Assembly: GCF_036053395.1 (NCBI RefSeq)
Contig: NZ_CP107942.1
Span: forward strand, 2,136,501-2,200,500
Direction of reading: 5' to 3'
From: Actinoplanes sp. NBC_00393
Lineage (GTDB): Bacteria > Actinomycetota > Actinomycetes > Mycobacteriales > Micromonosporaceae
DNA length: 64,000 nucleotides
Shown: positions 60,052 through 64,000 of the stretch, piece by piece
Numbering within the stretch: the stretch's first letter is position 1
How the letters are laid out: every line of letters starts with the position of its first letter
Made by a program: the position numbers and the translations under genes
The notes under the pieces: model-generated
The model's input: only the letters and a program-made list of their open reading frames with translations
What the model was told of the DNA's origin: nothing
Database searches by the model: none

Positions 60052-60804
60052 GTGAATCAGGGTGCGGTCGCGGTCGGTCCGGTGCTGGCTGTCGTGCTCG
60101 TGGTGCTGGTGATTCTGGCGGCTGCAGCCGCCTTTGCCGGGCAGCTCGGGGTGAGCCGGGCGGTGGTCACCGCGTCGCTGCGGGCCGTGTTGCAACTCGC
60201 GGTGGTGTCGCTGCTCATCGCCGCAGTCGTGAACTCCTGGTGGGCCACCGCCGGGTTCATCCTTCTGATGCTGCTGGTCGCGGCGTACACCTCGGCCGGC
60301 CGGGTCGGAGCCCGCCGCCGGATGGTGCTGGTGCTGCTGCCGATCGCGGCCGGTTCGCTGCCGGTCGGCGCCCTGATCGTGGCGGCGGGCACGACGCCGC
60401 TGACCGAGATCGCGCTGCTGCCGATCGCCGGCATCCTGATCGGCGGCGCGATGACCGCGACCTCGCTGTCCGGGCGGCGGGCACTGGACGAGCTGCGGGA
60501 CCGGCACGGCGAGTACGAGGCCGCGCTCGCCCTGGGGTTCCTGCCCCGGGACGCGGCGCTTGAGGTGTGCCGGCCCACCGCCGGGCAGGCCCTGGTGCCG
60601 GCGCTGGACCAGACCCGTACGGTCGGGCTGGTCACCCTGCCCGGTGCGTTCGTCGGCGTCCTGCTCGGTGGCGGCACCCCGGTCGAGGCCGGCGCCACCC
60701 AGCTGCTGGTCCTGGTCGCCCTGCTCGCGGTCGAGGTGATCGCCATCGCGGTGACCGTGGAGCTGGTCGCCGGGGGATCTCTGAGCCGTCCGGTGTCACG
60801 GTGA
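60052..60804 (+). CDS. ABC permease of the FetB/YbbM (UPF0014) family
   Basis: 250 residues from GTG 60052 (GGGGGAG upstream). About seven hydrophobic segments; RAVVTASLRAVLQLAVVSLL, SARRMVLVLLP-like loop, and the signature GALIVAAGTTPLTEIALLPI then MTATSLSGRRALDELRDRHG and YEAALALGFLPRDAALEV match FetB, part of an iron-export ABC system. The usual partner ATPase FetA is not adjacent. Confidence 0.87.
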   Translation: MNQGAVAVGPVLAVVLVVLVILAAAAAFAGQLGVSRAVVTASLRAVLQLAVVSLLIAAVVNSWWATAGFILLMLLVAAYTSAGRVGARRRMVLVLLPIAAGSLPVGALIVAAGTTPLTEIALLPIAGILIGGAMTATSLSGRRALDELRDRHGEYEAALALGFLPRDAALEVCRPTAGQALVPALDQTRTVGLVTLPGAFVGVLLGGGTPVEAGATQLLVLVALLAVEVIAIAVTVELVAGGSLSRPVSR

Positions 60805-60853
60805 CGCCGTCACGAACTTTGCGGCTGCCCGGTCTCCTCTGACAAAGGAGGAG

Positions 60854-61597
60854 ATGAGCATGAAGATCGTTGTTCTCGGCGGTACCGGGATGATCGGTTC
60901 GCGTCTCGTTCGCATCCTGCAGGCGGGCGAGCACGAGGTGGCGGCGCATTCGTTGTCCACCGGGGTGGATCTGATCAGTGAGAAAGGGTTGCCGGAGGCG
61001 GTGAAGGGCGCCGACGTCGTGGTGAATCTGACGAATTCACCGACCTACGACGACGGCTCTCTGGTGTTCTTCCGGCAGAGCATGGAGAACCTGCTCCTGG
61101 CGTCCGAGGACGCCGATGTCAGGCATCTCGTCGTGCTTTCGGTGATCGGCGCCGGCTCGGTGCATGAGGTGGCCTATTACCGGGCAAAAGCGCTTCAGGA
61201 ACAGTTGCTGCAGGCCGGGCCGGTGCCATTTTCGATCGTACGCTCGACGCAGGTCTTCGAATCAGTCGACGGCATGCTGCGCTGGTCAGCCGACGAGAAC
61301 ACGGTCCGGTTGCCGGGCACCCTGCTGCAGCCGATCGCCGCCGCGGACCTCGCCTGGACGCTGGCGCAGGTGAGCGCAGGCCCGCCGCTGCAGGGCGTGC
61401 GGAGCATCGCCGGACCGGAGGTGTTCGCCCTGGACGAGCTGGCCCGGATCACCCTGGCCGCGCGCGGCGACCGGCGCGCGGTGGTCAAGGACGACGGCGT
61501 GAGCATGCTCGCCGCGGTTCGTGGCGATGCCCTGACGGCGGGCTTCGAGTCGGACATCGCCACGACGACGTACGAGCAGTGGCTCACGGCCCGCTGA
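60854..61597 (+). CDS. NmrA-like NAD(P)-binding protein
   Basis: 247 residues; GGAGGAG precedes the start. MKIVVLGGTGMIGSRLVRIL binds NAD(P), and the lack of a classical YxxxK catalytic pair within the expected window (only YYRAK, residues ~107-111) places it with NmrA/atypical SDR sensors or epimerase-like proteins. VPFSIVRSTQVFE is the typical NmrA strand. Its end overlaps the convergent stress-protein gene by 14 bases. Confidence 0.88.
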   Translation: MSMKIVVLGGTGMIGSRLVRILQAGEHEVAAHSLSTGVDLISEKGLPEAVKGADVVVNLTNSPTYDDGSLVFFRQSMENLLLASEDADVRHLVVLSVIGAGSVHEVAYYRAKALQEQLLQAGPVPFSIVRSTQVFESVDGMLRWSADENTVRLPGTLLQPIAAADLAWTLAQVSAGPPLQGVRSIAGPEVFALDELARITLAARGDRRAVVKDDGVSMLAAVRGDALTAGFESDIATTTYEQWLTAR

Positions 61598-62831
61598 GCG
61601 ACTCGGCGGTGTTGAGACCGAAGTAGTGGATCGCGTGACCCCGGTGGCGGTGCAGCATCCGGGCGATCGCGATCCGCTCCTCGTAGGACGACGGAATGAC
61701 GACGGCCCACTCGCCCTTGCGCAGTCCCTCGTGATGCAGGTTCAGAACCGCGTCGTCGTACCCCCAGTTCTGAAAGAACCGGATGAACCGGGCCCGCCAG
61801 CCGTGCTCGGTGCCGTCCGCGTCCAGGATGTGCACCCCCTCCGGGCCGTGCAGGACGAGCACCTCGGAGACGTCGGTGCCGTCGGCGCGCAGCGCCTCGA
61901 GGACGTCGTCGACGTTCTGCCGGTCCGGGAGAAGCGCGGCGATCGCGTTGACCGGCCGGTCGATGAACTCGTCCACGTTGTCCAGCGGCCCGTCCGCCTG
62001 CTGCGGGGCCAGACTGGCGCGGACCACCGCGACCGGGCTCGCGGCGTGGTAGAGCAGCGTCTGGCTGACCGAGCCGAGCACGAGACCCTTGAACGTGTCC
62101 CGGCCGCGGGCGCCGACGACCACGAGCTGCGCGTTCTTCGCGCGTTCGACCAGGGCGTGCCGCGGGTTGCCGCGGAGCAGTTCGGGGCGGACCACGACGT
62201 CCGGGAACCGTTCCTGCCAGCCGGCCAGGGACTCGCCGAGCAGCAGCCGCCCGTCCGGGTCGGGGGCGCGTTCCGGCCACACCAGCACCGGGACCAGTTC
62301 CGCCCGGCGCGCCGAACTCGCCTCGAACGCGAAGCCGAGCGCCAGCTGCGAATGAGCGGAGCCGTCGACGCCGACCACGACCGGGCCGTCGGCGGGCGCG
62401 CTGTCGCGGACCACCAGGACCGGGCAGTGCGCGTGGGCGGCGGCGTGCACCGCGACCGAGCCGATGATCAGGCCGCTGATCGCGCCCAGGCCGCGGTCGC
62501 CGAGCACCAGCAGCGCGGCCTCGTTCGACTCGGCGAGCAGCACCGGGGTGGCGGCGCCGTCGATGATGGCGGTGGAGACCGGTACGCCGGGCGCGGCCTC
62601 ACGTGCCGCGGTGACCGCTTCGGCGACCAGGTCCTCGGCGTGGTGCCGCAGGCCGGTGCCGGGCATGTCGTCGGCGACCGGCCCGACGCCGACGTGCAGC
62701 GACGGCCAGATGAAGGCGTGCACCACGTGCAGCTGTGTCTTGCGCCGTTCGGCTTCGACGGCGGCCACGCGTACCGCCGCCAGGGCCTGCTCCGACCCGT
62801 CGACCCCAACGATCACCCTCGGTGTGTTCAT
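61584..62831 (-). CDS. Tandem universal stress protein with extra C-terminal domain
   Basis: 415 residues. Two UspA domains (about 1-145 and 148-280) each keep the ATP-binding G-x2-G-x9-G-(S/T) motif: GDRGLGAISGLIIGS and GARGRDTFKGLVLGS. The last ~135 residues are a separate domain starting near DEFIDRPVNAIAALLPDRQN and including ADGTEHGWRARFIRFFQNWG and IPSSYEERIAIARMLHRHRG. I do not recognise that domain. Such fusions probably add an effector to ATP-sensing stress proteins of dormancy. Confidence 0.88.
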   Translation of the reverse strand: MNTPRVIVGVDGSEQALAAVRVAAVEAERRKTQLHVVHAFIWPSLHVGVGPVADDMPGTGLRHHAEDLVAEAVTAAREAAPGVPVSTAIIDGAATPVLLAESNEAALLVLGDRGLGAISGLIIGSVAVHAAAHAHCPVLVVRDSAPADGPVVVGVDGSAHSQLALGFAFEASSARRAELVPVLVWPERAPDPDGRLLLGESLAGWQERFPDVVVRPELLRGNPRHALVERAKNAQLVVVGARGRDTFKGLVLGSVSQTLLYHAASPVAVVRASLAPQQADGPLDNVDEFIDRPVNAIAALLPDRQNVDDVLEALRADGTDVSEVLVLHGPEGVHILDADGTEHGWRARFIRFFQNWGYDDAVLNLHHEGLRKGEWAVVIPSSYEERIAIARMLHRHRGHAIHYFGLNTAESLSGP

Positions 62832-62907
62832 CTCTGCGCTCCTGTCCTCGGCGTCGACTACTAGGACCGGACAGGCAGGGAGAGATGTGACAGCCAGTAC
62901 GGCGGCC

Positions 62908-64000
62908 TCACACCCGGAAGCGCGAGACCAGGCCGCTCAGGTCGGTCGACATCCGGGCCAGGTCGCTGATCGCGTGCTGCGTCTCGGAGACGCCCTGGCT
63001 GGTGTTCTGCGCGGCCTGGGCCACCCCGGTGATGCTGCGGGAGATGTCGCCGGTGCCGGTCGCGGCCTCCGAGACACTGCGGTTCATCTCGGCGGTCGTG
63101 GCCGTCTGCTCCTCGACCGCCGAAGCGATCGTGGTCTGGAAGTCGCTGATCCGGGCGATCACCGCGGTGATCTTCTCGATCGCGTCGACCGCGCCCTCGG
63201 TGTCGGCCTGGATCGCCTCGACGCGGCGGGAGATGTCCTCGGTGGCGCGGGCGGTCTCCTGAGCGAGGTCCTTCACCTCGGAGGCGACCACCGCGAAGCC
63301 CTTGCCGGCGTCCCCGGCCCGGGCCGCCTCGATCGTCGCGTTCAGGGCCAGCAGGTTGGTCTGCTCGGCGATCGAGGTGATCACCTTGATCACGTTGCCG
63401 ATCTCGGCCGAGGAGTCGCCGAGCTTGTTCATGGTCGAGGAGGTGGCGGCGGCCAGGCCGACGGCCTCGGCGGCGACCTGGGCGGCCTCGCTGGCGTTCT
63501 GCGAGATCTCGCGGATCGAGGCGCCCATCTCCTCGCTGCCGGCCGACACGGTGTCGACGCTGCGGGAGATCTCCTCGGCCGCGCTGGACACGTCCTGGGA
63601 CTGCCGGGACGCCTCCTCGGCCGAGACGGCGATCTGCGCGGCGGTGCCGGTCATCTCCTCGGTGGCGCTGGCCAGCGTGGATGCCGAACCCTCGATGGTG
63701 ATCACGGTGTCGCGCAGCGAGGCCATCGCGGTGTCCAGGGACTGGCCCATCCGGCCGGTCTCGTCGCGCGAGGTCAGCCCGGTGGCGCGGGTCAGGTCAC
63801 CGGCGGCCAGCGCGTCGCACACGGCTTTCACGGCGGTCAGTGAGCGGACGATGCGAGCGGCCACGAAGTACCCGATGGTCATGGCCACCGCGAGACCGGC
63901 GAACAGCACGATGAAGGAGAGGTTACGGCTGAACTGGTACGTGGACTGCGCGGACGCGGCGTTGCTGGCGGCGTCCGCGGTCTCCGCCTGATCGAGGGTG
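62908..64000 (-). CDS. Methyl-accepting chemotaxis protein (partial)
   Basis: The gene runs off the window, so its N-terminus is missing; at least 364 residues are visible. A final membrane helix ([20 protein letters not shown]) leads to a HAMP domain ([20 protein letters not shown]) and the signalling domain with the hairpin tip [20 protein letters not shown] and [17 protein letters not shown]. It relays a ligand signal to CheA; no che genes are in view, and it may control motile spores. Confidence 0.94.
   Translation of the reverse strand, partial: TLDQAETADAASNAASAQSTYQFSRNLSFIVLFAGLAVAMTIGYFVAARIVRSLTAVKAVCDALAAGDLTRATGLTSRDETGRMGQSLDTAMASLRDTVITIEGSASTLASATEEMTGTAAQIAVSAEEASRQSQDVSSAAEEISRSVDTVSAGSEEMGASIREISQNASEAAQVAAEAVGLAAATSSTMNKLGDSSAEIGNVIKVITSIAEQTNLLALNATIEAARAGDAGKGFAVVASEVKDLAQETARATEDISRRVEAIQADTEGAVDAIEKITAVIARISDFQTTIASAVEEQTATTAEMNRSVSEAATGTGDISRSITGVAQAAQNTSQGVSETQHAISDLARMSTDLSGLVSRFRV

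Overview
The window is very GC-rich with strong GC-third-position codon use, many GTG starts and many ATGA-coupled genes. Together with the gene content (FprA-type ferredoxin reductase, WYL, HxlR, XRE and LuxR-type regulators, sugar ABC transporters without their own ATPase), this points to a filamentous actinomycete, probably a Micromonosporaceae/Actinoplanes-like genome. That assignment is inferred from style and content; no rRNA or species marker is present. I recognised no tRNA, rRNA, CRISPR array, transposase or phage gene. LAYOUT: 1-8665 is one plus-strand carbohydrate operon. It holds the end of a Peripla_BP_4-type sugar-binding protein, a transketolase split into two subunits, an FGGY sugar kinase, a TIM-barrel isomerase, a nucleoside-hydrolase-like protein, and a second sugar ABC importer (lipoprotein plus two permeases). 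Split transketolase, kinase and isomerase together resemble the D-apiose/apulose pathway. 8669-13033 holds an adenylyltransferase-SRPBCC fusion, a GC-rich repeat island, an AraC regulator, a methyltransferase and a 5'-truncated PaaK-like adenylate-forming gene. 13113-16872 is a slightly less GC-rich block with a membrane-anchored STAND NTPase/TPR protein, a receiver-LuxR protein lacking the phospho-acceptor, and a small helical protein. 17005-18336 holds a secreted lamin-tail protein and a DUF2975/XRE/small membrane protein operon. 18358-23586 looks like a tartrate/glycerate regulon: a DctA-type carrier and glycerate kinase face a LysR gene, followed by tartrate dehydrogenase. Two copies of the same LysR-box palindrome, ATAGG-N5-CCTAT, lie before the two arms. 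23532-28428 holds an ArsR/SRPBCC/DUF6069 operon with twin palindromic operators, an unusual SDR, two lipoproteins and a reductase/HxlR pair around a perfect palindrome. 28713-30514 is a decaying accessory patch (broken NUDIX gene, stand-alone DUF3883, frameshifted regulator remnant, flavoprotein). 30524-40585 holds mostly small metabolic and regulatory genes. 40586-41479 is non-coding and contains a second, inverted copy of the dispersed hairpin repeat, a G-run and a 16-bp x 6 tandem repeat. 41480-46648 is a complete STM4011-STM4015 cassette (two radical SAM enzymes, an alkaline-phosphatase-superfamily protein, an ATP-grasp-like protein and a leucine-rich-repeat protein). An undescribed 40-codon ORF is stop-start coupled on both sides between the two radical SAM genes. 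47616-50347 is a coupled pair of trypsin-like protease and TPR protein, resembling predicted conflict/signalling modules of multicellular bacteria. 50441-64000 holds transporters, FprA, an intact NarL-type response regulator beside two broken histidine kinases, a DrrAB-type exporter with its TetR regulator, a FetB-like permease, a three-part universal stress protein and the end of a chemotaxis receptor. Two themes cut across the window. Many regulators sit next to clean palindromes that are plausible operators. Short direct duplications have also altered several genes: glycerate kinase, the DctA tail, the STM4014-like protein, the adenylyltransferase fusion and the DrrA/DrrB junction.
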